A stretch of DNA of 64,000 bases, taken from CAWCPR01 sp963797475. GTDB lineage: Bacteria; Chloroflexota; Anaerolineae; Anaerolineales; UBA4823. The position numbers and the translations under genes were made by a program. The notes under the pieces are model-generated. The model saw only the letters and a list, made by a program, of their open reading frames with translations, was not told the DNA's origin and did not search any database. The stretch lies in NCBI GenBank assembly GCA_963797475.1, contig CAWCPR010000001.1:2108001-2172000 (forward strand). The letters run 5' to 3'. This document shows positions 10,351-18,335 of this stretch, one piece after another; positions within the stretch are counted from its first letter, which is position 1, and every line of letters starts with the position of its first letter.

Positions 10351-11571
10351 ATGGTAAAATCAGCGCCGATGACAGCGAACATCATGGGTGGAAATAATAC
10401 TTTACGCGCTTTGCGCAAGCAATGGCTGGCAGTTGCCGGCTTCTGTATCGCCGTGATCTCCGGCGGCTTTTTGCTGCTGCGAGCCCACTGGACAAGTTCT
10501 GGAGCTTCCACTTACGCACTGCAATGGCTGGTCCAGTCGGGGCTTGGGATGGCCTATCTGCTGGTTGTGTTGTGGAAAGGCCTGGCCCACAATCACCGCC
10601 AAACGGAAACGCGCCTGCTGTCCGGCCTGGGTCCTGGGAATGGCATGACGCTGCTGCGCGGCGTTCTGCTAGCCGCTCTGGCCGGGTTCCTTTTTTCTCC
10701 CCATCCCCAAGGGAGTTTGGGCTGGGCGCCGGGCGTCCTCTATGCGTTAGCGGTCCTGGCAGACTTCCTGGATGGCTATCTGGCGCGCATCAGCAACCAC
10801 GCTACCCGCCTGGGCGAGATCCTGGATATGAGCTTTGATGGGCTGGGGGTGCTGGTAGCGGCGCTTCTGGCGGTCCAATACCGGCAGGTCCCGCTCTGGT
10901 ATCTTTCGATAGCCCTGGCGCGCTACGTTTTCCTGGCCGGGCTGCAAGTGCGCAAATGGCACCGGCTGCCGGTTCACGAGCTGCCTGCCAGCGTTCGCCG
11001 GCGGGCGTTCGCCGGCGCGCAGATGGGTTTCATCGCTTTCGTGCTGATGCCCATATTCACGCCGCCAGCCACAACTATCGCCGCTGCATTCTTTGCGCTG
11101 CCCTTCCTGGCTGGTTTTGGCCTGGACTGGTTGTACGCCAGCGGGGCGCTGCGCGGTGTAGCAGCGAACCTCACCTGGATTTCATCCGCCCTGACCCGCT
11201 GGCTGCCGGTTCTGCTGCGGCTGTTAATCGCCGGATTTGCAGCCGGCCCGCTCTCCCAGCGATTTATTAACTATAGTTACCAGGTGGTTTTTTATGCCGA
11301 GCGCGGCCTGCCGGCAGCCGAAACGAGCGTGATCCTGCTGGGTCTGCTGGAAGCCCTGGCTGTTGTCTTGCTTCTCCTGGGGGCCGGCGGGCGAGCGGCT
11401 GCCATCCTGGCCCTCTTACTGCTGGGCATCAACCAGACTCTCGCTGGCCCAACGGGCGGGCAGGTTGTGTTGATCGTCGCCTATACGGCCATCCTTTTTA
11501 TGGGAACGGGAGCGTTTTCCCTTTGGACGCCTGAAAATCGCCTGATCTACCGCCGCGCCGGGGAAGCCTGA
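10351..11571 (+). CDS. CDP-alcohol phosphotransferase-like membrane protein with C-terminal membrane extension
   Basis: Family members transfer a phosphoalcohol from a CDP-alcohol to another alcohol during phospholipid synthesis in the membrane. The diagnostic pattern D-x2-DG-x2-AR-x8-G-x3-D-x3-D is complete (ADFLDGYLARISNHATRLGE and then D159, D163, counted from 10351), so the catalytic metal site looks intact. About 10 hydrophobic segments are present. The last ~120 residues (from about LLRLLIAGFAAGPLSQRF) are four further helices, reminiscent of DoxX-type membrane proteins, and lie outside the usual domain. The start is uncertain: in-frame ATGs lie at 10351, 10369 and 10384, and an ATG at 10222 would cross the terminator-like stem. 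The flippase-like gene follows after 8 bases. Substrate unknown. Confidence 0.75.
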   Translation: MVKSAPMTANIMGGNNTLRALRKQWLAVAGFCIAVISGGFLLLRAHWTSSGASTYALQWLVQSGLGMAYLLVVLWKGLAHNHRQTETRLLSGLGPGNGMTLLRGVLLAALAGFLFSPHPQGSLGWAPGVLYALAVLADFLDGYLARISNHATRLGEILDMSFDGLGVLVAALLAVQYRQVPLWYLSIALARYVFLAGLQVRKWHRLPVHELPASVRRRAFAGAQMGFIAFVLMPIFTPPATTIAAAFFALPFLAGFGLDWLYASGALRGVAANLTWISSALTRWLPVLLRLLIAGFAAGPLSQRFINYSYQVVFYAERGLPAAETSVILLGLLEALAVVLLLLGAGGRAAAILALLLLGINQTLAGPTGGQVVLIVAYTAILFMGTGAFSLWTPENRLIYRRAGEA

Positions 11572-11579
11572 ACTCTGCA

Positions 11580-12596
11580 ATGAAACGTCTTTGGAAACTG
11601 CGCTTTCTGGTTTGGTTTGCCCTGCCGCTGCTCGTAGGATGGACGCTGCGGATGGTTCCGTTCGCCGAGATTTGGCCTGCGTTGGGCGGCCTGGGAATCC
11701 GTTCCATAGCGATCCTGGTCCTGCTTAACCTGGCAATTTTAATAATGTTCAACAGCCGTTGGTGGTTGATCCTGCGCGCCCAGGGCCATAACCTGCCGTA
11801 TTCTGCGCTGGTGAGCTACCGCCTGGCGGCCTTCGCCCTCAGCTATCTCACCCCTGGCACCCAGTTTGGCGGTGAGCCATTGCAGATTTATATACTGCAA
11901 CGACGCCACCAGGTGCCCGGCTTGACCGCCTTGACAACGGTCACGCTGGATAAGCTGTTTGAGGTGCTGGCGAATTTCGCATTTTTAACGGTCGGCCTTG
12001 TGCTGGTCCTGAGCGGCGGTTTGTTCGCCGGCCTGGCGAACGCGCGCCTCGGCCTGTTGATTGCCGCCTGGCTTTCGCTGCCCCTGATCTACCTGTCCAT
12101 CCTGTGGAAGGGAAATTTCCCGCTCACTGCCTTGGCCGTCAAACTCCAAGGCTGGGCTGCGCGGCCGGGCTGGATCGATCGCTTAAGCCCTTATATCGCT
12201 TCGACCGAGCGGCAGATCTCCAGTCTCTTCCGCAGCCAACCGCTGGTGATTCTATGGATTCTGCTGCTCTCCGGCCTGATGTGGATGCTCTTATTGTTCG
12301 AGTACTGGCTCACGCTCCATTTTCTGGGCTTCAACCTGACCTTGCTGCAGGCTATCGGCGCGCTAACCGCGGCGCGCCTGGCATTTCTAACTCCCGTGCC
12401 CGGCGGGCTGGGCGCATTGGAGGCCAGCCAGGTGTTCGCCATGCAGGCGCTTGGCCTGCACCCGGCCCTGGGCCTCAGCGTCAGCCTGCTCATCCGCGCC
12501 CGCGATCTCACGCTTGGAGCGATTGGTCTTTGGCTGGTCGCGTCTTTCTCGCGCACGCCTGCGATAAAACCCTTGCCATGCCAGGCAGGCGATTAG
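11580..12596 (+). CDS. YbhN/AglD-type (UPF0104) lysylphosphatidylglycerol synthase-like membrane protein
   Basis: A 338-residue polytopic membrane protein with about eight helices. It carries the family's conserved features: YLTPGTQFGGEP near residue 95, TVTLDKLFE near 120 and FLTPVPGGLGALEA near 270, which define the flippase-like membrane half of the MprF family. The soluble aminoacyl-transferase half of MprF is absent, as in YbhN/AglD proteins. It starts at ATG 11580, 8 bases after the CDP-alcohol phosphotransferase gene, so the two may act together in membrane-lipid synthesis or flipping. The stop codon is the first part of a 55-bp tandem repeat. Confidence 0.8.
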   Translation: MKRLWKLRFLVWFALPLLVGWTLRMVPFAEIWPALGGLGIRSIAILVLLNLAILIMFNSRWWLILRAQGHNLPYSALVSYRLAAFALSYLTPGTQFGGEPLQIYILQRRHQVPGLTALTTVTLDKLFEVLANFAFLTVGLVLVLSGGLFAGLANARLGLLIAAWLSLPLIYLSILWKGNFPLTALAVKLQGWAARPGWIDRLSPYIASTERQISSLFRSQPLVILWILLLSGLMWMLLLFEYWLTLHFLGFNLTLLQAIGALTAARLAFLTPVPGGLGALEASQVFAMQALGLHPALGLSVSLLIRARDLTLGAIGLWLVASFSRTPAIKPLPCQAGD

Positions 12597-12738
12597 GTTG
12601 GGCGCACTTTGTAGGCCAGACTCTCGAGAGGAGACGATCGATCACAATTAGGTTGGGCGCACTTTGTAGGCCAGACTCTCGAGAGGAGATGATTAATCAC
12701 AATTTGGGTGGGCGCACTTTGGGGGCCGCACTCTAGAT
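12593..12738. repeat. 55-bp tandem repeat, three units, the last decayed
   Basis: Units begin at 12593, 12648 and 12703, so the period is exactly 55. Each begins TTAGGTTGGGCGCACTTTG (TTTGGGTGGGCGCACTTTG in the third). Units one and two share GTAGGCCAGACTCTCGAGAG and differ mainly at their ends; unit three breaks down after about 35 bases. The first unit includes the stop codon of the upstream gene. There is no spacer structure as in CRISPR. Confidence 0.9.
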
Positions 12739-12799
12739 AAGTGTCGGGCGCTTGTGGCGCACCACGCAATATGATGAAAGGAGATTCATCAAAATAGGG
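12739..12799 (+). repeat. Dispersed intergenic repeat, copy 1
   Basis: AAGTGTCGGGCGCTT, then GGCGCACCACGCAATATGA, then a GATGAA/TTCATC stem (12773-12790), then CAAAATAGG. The same blocks recur at 17070-17152, inverted at 22493-22549, and in part at 28908-28933. With the tandem repeat this fills the 314 bases between the flippase-like gene and the next start. Confidence 0.75.
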
Positions 12800-12910
12800 A
12801 CAATCGATCATATTCGGATAATCTTGGCAACTTCTCTATCATTGGGGGTTAGACCTGTTTCCCCAATCGATGAGATAAACTTGTTTTTTACTTTGAAGGA
12901 GGATATACAA

Positions 12911-13258
12911 ATGAAAGCAAATCAAGCTGTCGCTGATAAGATGAGCTTCGGCCCAATTCAAATCGGCATTTTAATAACTACTTTAATTACCGCCCTGGTG
13001 CATCTAACCCTGCTATTCCCGGACACCCTGTTCATCCTGAACGGGCTGGGTTACCTGGCCCTGCTGGGAGCGTACTTCTTGCCCATTCCATTCACCCGCG
13101 AGAACCACAGCCTGGTGCGTTGGGCTTATATGGGTTTTGCCGTATTAACCATCCTGGCCTGGATTGTGATGGGTGATAAAACCTGGATTGTCGGGTACCT
13201 GACCAAAGCCGACGAGATTATCCTGCTGGTCTTGTTATGGATGGACCGGCGCAGTTGA
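12911..13258 (+). CDS. Small integral membrane protein of unknown function
   Basis: The 115-residue product has four predicted hydrophobic segments: GILITTLITALVHLTLLF, then LNGLGYLALLGAYFLPI, then WAYMGFAVLTILAWIVM, and a short C-terminal one ending in WMDRRS. I recognise no family. ATG 12911 is chosen because AAGGAGG stands at the right distance before it; the open frame upstream crosses the dispersed repeat and is not credible. Base composition is more AT-rich at the 5' end than in its neighbours. It is a single gene between a repeat region and the methyltransferase. Confidence 0.7.
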   Translation: MKANQAVADKMSFGPIQIGILITTLITALVHLTLLFPDTLFILNGLGYLALLGAYFLPIPFTRENHSLVRWAYMGFAVLTILAWIVMGDKTWIVGYLTKADEIILLVLLWMDRRS

Positions 13259-13340
13259 AATTTAATCTCCGAATATTGACCGTTAACGGTAATTTGCTGG
13301 TATAGTTGCGAGCAGGGCGGTCTGATTGGAGAGATTTAAT

Positions 13341-14147
13341 TTGCCTGCGAGCGCCAGTAAAGTCGATTACGATCAAGTTGCTGCTTTTTATGACCGCCGT
13401 TTCGCTGGCGGAGAGAGCAGCAGCCTCCAGCACCTGCAGCGGTTGGCCCGGCAGCCCAATGTCGAGCGCATCCTGGAAGTCGGCTGCGGGACGGGGCACT
13501 GGCTGGTTAACCTGCTAAACGAACGCTCAGGCCTGCCGCGTCCGCAGCGAGTTGGGCTCGACCTTTCGAACGGTATGCTGCAAAAGGCGCGCTTCAAGGA
13601 TGGGGGCCTGCCGCTGGTGCGCGGCGATGCCAGCCGCCTGCCTTTTACGAGCCAGGCATACGACCTGGTCTACTGCGTAAACGCCTTGCACCATTTCGGA
13701 CGGCCCCAGGCCTTTATCGCCGAGGCCAGCCGGATGCTGAGTCCTGGCGGCCGGCTTGCGCTGGTCGGGTTGGATGTGCGCGCTCCGGGAACTGCATGGT
13801 ATCTTTACCAATATTTCGAGGGCACTTTGGAGACAGACCTGCGCCGCTTTCCCGCGATCGAGACGATCTCGAATTGGATGGCAGCAGCCGGGTTCCAAGA
13901 GGTCGCCTGGCAGCCCGTCGAAACGATCCGGGCCAACCAGACCGGGCGACTGGTTCTGGAAGACCCATTCCTGGATAAGAAATCGACTTCCCAGTTGACG
14001 CTGCTTTCCCAGGAAACATACCAGGCCGGTCTGCAGAAAATCAAGGATGCGCTGAACAGAGCCGAGTTGGCTCACGAAAACATCCTTTTTCCGGTGAATC
14101 TCTCAATCGCGATGGTCACCGGGCAGGTCTCCCGCCTGGAAGGTTGA
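13341..14147 (+). CDS. Class I SAM-dependent methyltransferase (type 11)
   Basis: A 268-residue methyltransferase with motif I ILEVGCGTGHW (about 44-54), the acidic strand VGLDLSNGM, post-motif GDASRLPF, and DLVYCVNALHHFG (motif IV region). This resembles small-molecule methyltransferases of the UbiE/type 11 kind. TTG 13341 is preferred over TTG 13326 because GGAGAG lies 7 bases before it. It ends 5 bases before the GTP cyclohydrolase II gene and opens a tightly packed run of genes, so its substrate is probably an intermediate or product of that pathway. Confidence 0.75.
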   Translation: MPASASKVDYDQVAAFYDRRFAGGESSSLQHLQRLARQPNVERILEVGCGTGHWLVNLLNERSGLPRPQRVGLDLSNGMLQKARFKDGGLPLVRGDASRLPFTSQAYDLVYCVNALHHFGRPQAFIAEASRMLSPGGRLALVGLDVRAPGTAWYLYQYFEGTLETDLRRFPAIETISNWMAAAGFQEVAWQPVETIRANQTGRLVLEDPFLDKKSTSQLTLLSQETYQAGLQKIKDALNRAELAHENILFPVNLSIAMVTGQVSRLEG

Positions 14148-14152
14148 GAACA

Positions 14153-14812
14153 ATGAGACAAAAAAAAGTCAAACGAATGGTAGCCTCCCGCATCCCAACG
14201 GATGTCGGAGAATTCCAGTTGTACCTGTATGCAAATGGCCAGGATAAAAAAGAACACCTGGCCCTGGTGATGGGGGATATAACCGGCGGATCCGACGTCC
14301 TGGTGCGCGTTCATTCCGAATGTTTCACCGGCGACGTGCTCGGCTCGCGCCGCTGTGACTGTGGAGAGCAGCTCCAACAGGCGATGCAAAATATCGCCGA
14401 GGCGGGACGCGGGGTGCTGATCTACTTGCGCCAGGAAGGGCGTGGCATTGGCCTGCTGGACAAGTTACGCGCTTACAACCTGCAGGACCAGGGTTATGAT
14501 ACCGTGGAAGCCAACTGGCTGCTCGGGCACCAGGCCGACGAGCGCGATTACATCGTTGCAGCTCAAATCCTTGAAGATCTTGGGGTCGCCTCGGTGCGCC
14601 TGCTGACCAACAACCCGCGCAAAATCAAGCGCCTGCAAGAATTGGGCGTTTCCGTCAACGAGCGCATCCGCCTGGAGCCCACAATCAATTCAGAAAATGC
14701 CGGTTACTTGCTCACCAAGGTGCAGCGCATGAATCACCTGCTGAACCTGAGCGCCCTTCCCGTAGCGCGGCCCATACGCAAGCATGGAACGCATCCAAAC
14801 CTGGCTGGCTGA
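14153..14812 (+). CDS. ribA: GTP cyclohydrolase II
   Basis: The enzyme opens the imidazole ring of GTP to give 2,5-diamino-6-ribosylamino-4-pyrimidinone 5'-phosphate, formate and pyrophosphate. The 219-residue protein is the stand-alone GCH II domain without the RibB half. The zinc ligands are C57, C68 and C70 in SECFTGDVLGSRRCDC, followed by YLRQEGRGIGLLDKLRAYNLQ and LLTNNPRKI. The start is ATG 14153. It overlaps the next reductase gene by 29 bases. No RibB, RibE, RibH or RibF gene is in the window, so the enzyme may serve a pathway other than riboflavin. The family call is secure. Confidence 0.92.
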   Translation: MRQKKVKRMVASRIPTDVGEFQLYLYANGQDKKEHLALVMGDITGGSDVLVRVHSECFTGDVLGSRRCDCGEQLQQAMQNIAEAGRGVLIYLRQEGRGIGLLDKLRAYNLQDQGYDTVEANWLLGHQADERDYIVAAQILEDLGVASVRLLTNNPRKIKRLQELGVSVNERIRLEPTINSENAGYLLTKVQRMNHLLNLSALPVARPIRKHGTHPNLAG

Positions 14813-15554
14813 AAGCGCAGCCCAGGCTCGCCATCCCGGAAGGCCGCTGGTCACGCTGACGTATGCGCAAAGCCTGGATGGGAGCATCGCGGCCTCCCGC
14901 GGCCGGCCCCTGGCGCTGAGCGGAAAGGAATCGCAAACGCTCACCCACGGACTGCGCGCCAGCCACGACGCCATCCTGGTCGGCATCGGCACGATTTTGT
15001 CAGACGATCCGCAGCTCAACGTGCGCCTGGTCTCCGGCCCGGATCCGCAGCCCGTGATCCTGGACAGCCGGCTGCGCTTCCCAGGCCGGGCCAGGCTTTT
15101 GAGTGGAAAGGGTCCGCTGCCCTGGATCGCAACTACACCTGAATTTAATCCCCGGCGGCGAGGCGCGCTGGAAGCCGCCAGGGCGAAGCTGCTCGTACTG
15201 CCCGCAGACGCCTATGGGCGGGTCGACCTGTCTGCACTGCTGGCATGCCTGGGAGAAATGGGCGTGAGTAGCCTGATGGTCGAAGGCGGGGCCAGTGTGA
15301 TTACCAGCTTCCTGACCCAGCAACTGGTAGACCGGATCGTCCTTACCATCGCGCCGCTTTTCGTTGGCGGCCTGCACGCCCCAGAAGCCCAATCGAAGGC
15401 GATCGCTTCTATCCCAGGCGTTCTGCATAACCATAATCCGTCTGGACATCCTCTACTACCGCGCCTGCGAGAATGGGACTGCGCCCGTCTTGGAGAAGAC
15501 CTGTTAGTTTGGGGCAGGCCAGACTGGGAACACCAATCAGAACCGGCCCAATGA
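14784..15554 (+). CDS. RibD C-terminal-type (diaminohydroxyphosphoribosylamino-pyrimidine) reductase
   Basis: This 256-residue protein is a stand-alone RibD_C/dihydrofolate-reductase-fold reductase. Known members reduce the ribosyl chain of the GCH II product to a ribityl chain with NADPH. Motifs seen are TLTYAQSLDGSIA near 25-37, the GxxTILSDDPQLNVR stretch near 75, and the nucleotide-binding SLMVEGGASVITSF near 170. The deaminase half of bacterial RibD is missing, which resembles the fungal/archaeal enzymes that reduce before deaminating. It overlaps ribA upstream and the MDR gene downstream (ATGA), so the three are translationally coupled. The exact substrate is inferred from the neighbouring ribA. 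Confidence 0.82.
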   Translation: MERIQTWLAESAAQARHPGRPLVTLTYAQSLDGSIAASRGRPLALSGKESQTLTHGLRASHDAILVGIGTILSDDPQLNVRLVSGPDPQPVILDSRLRFPGRARLLSGKGPLPWIATTPEFNPRRRGALEAARAKLLVLPADAYGRVDLSALLACLGEMGVSSLMVEGGASVITSFLTQQLVDRIVLTIAPLFVGGLHAPEAQSKAIASIPGVLHNHNPSGHPLLPRLREWDCARLGEDLLVWGRPDWEHQSEPAQ

Positions 15555-16561
15555 AACGAGTTTCCCTGTATTTCAGCGCGCCGGGGCAGGCGCAGGTTCG
15601 CCAGGAGGCGCTGGCGCAGCCTGGAGAAGGGCAGGTTCTCGTACAGGCGCTGCTTTCCGCAATCAGCCCAGGCAGCGAGCTGCTGATCTACCGCGGCCAG
15701 TTTCCCCAGGACATCCCCCTGGACGCCGGTATCTCCGCCCTTTCGGGCGAATTCAATTACCCGCTCAAATACGGATATGCAATGATCGGCCAGGTGGCGG
15801 CCCTCGGTGCGGGGGTGAGCCCGGATTGGATCGGGCGCACCGTCTTCGCTTTCCACCCTCACGAAAGCCATTTTCTGGCCGCGCCGGAGGAGCTCATGCC
15901 TTTACCCGGCGGTCTCTCCGCCGAGGATGGCCTGTTCCTGCCGAACATGGAAACGGCTGTCAACTTCTTGATGGACGGCGTACCGTTGATCGGCGAGAAG
16001 GTGGCCGTGTTCGGGCAGGGGATCGTGGGTTTGTTGACAACTGCCCTGCTGGCCCGTTTCCCCCTCGCTGGGCTGGTAACGTTTGACCGCTACCCGCTGC
16101 GACGCAGCGCCTCCCTGGCGCTCGGCGCGCATCTCAGCCTGGACCCGGTCGAGGAAGGCGCGCCGGCCCAAATACAAGCGCTCTTTCCAGATGGCGCCGA
16201 CCTGACCTACGAGCTTTCCGGCGCGCCGGCCGCGTTGGATCAAGCCATCGCAGCCACCGGGTTCGCCGGACGGGTGGTTATCGGTTCGTGGTATGGAAGC
16301 AAGCGCCTCAGCCTGGACCTGGGCGGGCGCTTTCACCGCAGCCGCGTGCGCCTGGTCAGCAGCCAGGTCTCCAGCCTGGCCCCTGAGCTGAGCGGGCGCT
16401 GGACCAAGAATCGCCGCTTCGAGGTCGCCTGGGAAATGATCCGCGCTATCCAGCCCTCGCGTTTCATCACCCAACGCTTTCCCATTCAGGAGGCGCCCCA
16501 GGCTTACCGGTTGATCGACCAGGAACCTCAGGAGACCATCCAGGTCATTCTCACCTATTGA
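15551..16561 (+). CDS. MDR-family (zinc-type alcohol dehydrogenase-like) oxidoreductase
   Basis: A 336-residue medium-chain dehydrogenase/reductase. The N-terminal GroES-like domain ends near 120, and the Rossmann domain shows VAVFGQGIVGLL with GxGxxG and an acidic FDRYPLRR following. The catalytic zinc cysteine expected near ISPGSELLIYRG is a serine, and the four structural-zinc cysteines are not evident, so it is probably a zinc-free oxidoreductase or a dehydrogenase with a different mechanism. ATG 15551 overlaps the reductase stop as ATGA. Its place between the reductase and the PTPS-like gene suggests it acts on a side chain in the same pathway. Confidence 0.78.
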   Translation: MKRVSLYFSAPGQAQVRQEALAQPGEGQVLVQALLSAISPGSELLIYRGQFPQDIPLDAGISALSGEFNYPLKYGYAMIGQVAALGAGVSPDWIGRTVFAFHPHESHFLAAPEELMPLPGGLSAEDGLFLPNMETAVNFLMDGVPLIGEKVAVFGQGIVGLLTTALLARFPLAGLVTFDRYPLRRSASLALGAHLSLDPVEEGAPAQIQALFPDGADLTYELSGAPAALDQAIAATGFAGRVVIGSWYGSKRLSLDLGGRFHRSRVRLVSSQVSSLAPELSGRWTKNRRFEVAWEMIRAIQPSRFITQRFPIQEAPQAYRLIDQEPQETIQVILTY

Positions 16562-16597
16562 CCTGAATACATGTTTCACAAAATACGGGAGGGATGC

Positions 16598-16996
16598 ATG
16601 TATACTGTGGCAGTCAAACGCGACTTCGTCGCTCAACATTACCTGATCGGCGGCGACTGGGGGGCCGAAAACGAGAAACACTCCCACCATTACCAGGTGG
16701 AGCTTCAGTTAAAAGGGGCTGAGCTCGACCGGCACGGCTACCTGGTGGACATCGTCGAGATCGAGGCCAGTCTGGACGCCCTGGTGAAACGGTATCGCGA
16801 CCAGACTCTGAACGATTTGCCTGAATTCTGCCCGCAAGATCCCTGCGTGCAGCCCCTCAACCCCAGCATCGAGCACTTCGCCAGTATCCTGTGCCAGGCG
16901 CTTTCTGCCCAAATCAAGGCCGCCAATATCCAGGCTGTCACTGTAAAACTCTGGGAAAATGAGATCGCCTGGGCAGCCTACAGCCTGGAGCGCTGA
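16598..16996 (+). CDS. 6-pyruvoyl-tetrahydropterin synthase/QueD-like protein with altered catalytic residues
   Basis: The 132-residue T-fold protein aligns with PTPS/QueD enzymes, which act on dihydroneopterin triphosphate. The three zinc histidines are present (H14, and H28/H30 in KHSHHY), as is the late substrate-binding Glu (E120). The catalytic Cys of QueD is replaced by Glu (E24 in an E-x3-H-x-H arrangement), a substitution known from PTPS-III-type enzymes. The catalytic His of the QueD DHH stretch is replaced by Asp (D68 in RDQTLND). ATG 16598 follows GGGAGG. It therefore probably does not carry out the QueD reaction. The neighbours suggest a role in a GTP-derived small molecule. Confidence 0.75.
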   Translation: MYTVAVKRDFVAQHYLIGGDWGAENEKHSHHYQVELQLKGAELDRHGYLVDIVEIEASLDALVKRYRDQTLNDLPEFCPQDPCVQPLNPSIEHFASILCQALSAQIKAANIQAVTVKLWENEIAWAAYSLER

Positions 16997-17069
16997 GCGT
17001 TTGCCAAGAAAGCAAGATGGACGTTTGCGAAGATCGCAAGGGGAAGATCGCAAACCCTCGGCCTTGAAC

Positions 17070-17152
17070 AAGTGTCGGGCGCTTTGCCCCTGACCGCAGG
17101 CCAGTGGTCGGCGCACCACGCAATATGAGGAGAAGAGATTCATCAAAATAGG
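17070..17152 (+). repeat. Dispersed intergenic repeat, copy 2 (long form)
   Basis: It has the same outer blocks as copy 1 (AAGTGTCGGGCGCTT ... GGCGCACCACGCAATATGA ... GATTCATCAAAATAGG). Between them lies an extra 20-odd bases, TGCCCCTGACCGCAGGCCAG and a few more, that can fold. It occupies most of the gap between the PTPS-like gene and the glycosyltransferase. Confidence 0.75.
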
Positions 17153-17182
17153 ACGCCTTTTTCACAGGCAGTGAGTGAGCCA

Positions 17183-18300
17183 ATGCGCCTGGGGATCGTC
17201 ATCTACGGCAGCCTCGAGACCCGCTCCGGCGGCTATTTGTACGACCGCAAACTTGTCGAGCACCTGCAGCGCCAGGGAGAGCGGGTCGAAGTGATCTCTA
17301 TCCCGTGGCGGAATTACGCCCGCCATCTGGCAGACAATTTCTCGCCGGCGCTAAGACGCCGGCTGGCCGGGCTGGACGTGGATATTCTGCTCCAGGATGA
17401 GCTGAACCACCCTTCGCTCTTCTGGCTCAACCGGGCGATCCAGCGCGATAGGCGCTTCCCAGTGGTTGCCATCGTCCACCATCTGCGCGGCAGCGAGCTA
17501 CATCCCACCTGGCAGAAGCGCATCTACCGCGGGGTGGAGCGGCGTTATTTGAACAGCCTGGACGGCTTCATCTTTAACAGCCAAAACACGCGAGCGCAGG
17601 TGACCCGCCTGCTTGGGGAAAGCGTCCCATCCTTACAGAACAGCCTGGTAGCCTATCCGGCCGGGGACCGGTTAAACCCGCAAATCGGCGAGGATGTCAT
17701 TGAAGCGCGGGCACGCCAGGACGGTCCCTTGCGCCTGCTTTTTTTGGGAAACCTCATCCCCCGCAAAGGCCTGCACACTTTGTTGGCGGCCCTGAAGCGT
17801 GTTCCAGACCGGTTGTGGGAGCTGGAGGTGATTGGCAGCCCGGATTTCGAACCCGGCTACGCTCAGCCTCGTTCGCCGCCAGGCCGCCAGGGATGGGCTG
17901 GCAAAAAATGTTCATTTCTGCGGCGCTTTGAGCGATGAGGCGCTTGCAAGCCGCCTGCAGCGCAGCCAGGCGCTGGTAGTGCCATCCTCTTTTGAGGGTT
18001 ACGGGATCGTTTACCTGGAAGGTATGGGGTTCGGCTTACCGGCCATCGCCACCACCGGCGGCGGGGCAAGCGAGATCATCACCCCCGGCCAGGACGGTTT
18101 CCTGGTCCCGCCTGGGGATACAGCGGCCCTGGGGGATTGTCTCAGCGCCCTGGCGCAGGATCGCCCGCGCCTGGCCAAGCTCAGCCTTGCGGCTCGCCGC
18201 CGTTACCTGGTCTCACCCGACCTGGGAGGACTCCATGAGCGCCGTCCATGCCTTCCTGCAGGCCGCCTGCGCTTCGCGATCGCCAGGCGCGTCCGGATAA
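17183..18300 (+). pseudogene. Family 4 glycosyltransferase, two apparent +1 frameshifts
   Basis: The encoded protein is a GT-B glycosyltransferase (group 1/family 4), which transfers a sugar from a nucleotide-sugar donor. The N-terminal acceptor domain begins MRLGIVIYGSLETRSGGY. The donor domain has FLGNLIPRKGLHTLLAAL and the E-x7-E motif in FEGYGIVYLEGM. The frame changes near 17861 (after GYA, continuing SLVRRQAARDG) and again near 18207 (after RRRYL, continuing SHPTWEDSMSAVHAFL, a typical GT4 end). Each change needs one base skipped. All catalytic regions survive if the shifts are sequence errors. It belongs to the pterin/pyrimidine-like cluster and would add a sugar to its product. Confidence 0.75.
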
Positions 18301-18335
18301 GCACCTCTACGACCGATAAACGCTGGGGAGTTACA

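Noticed and set aside
12593..12738. CRISPR array
   Set aside because: The 55-base units are contiguous with no unique spacers and no cas genes are near.
12593..12811. Short minus-strand peptide shared in part with one at 16938-17183
   Set aside because: The similarity comes from the dispersed DNA repeat, not from a conserved protein; no ribosome-binding site.
13341..15554. Canonical riboflavin operon
   Set aside because: No deaminase half of RibD, no RibB, RibE, RibH or RibF; neighbours are methyltransferases, a PTPS-like protein and a glycosyltransferase.
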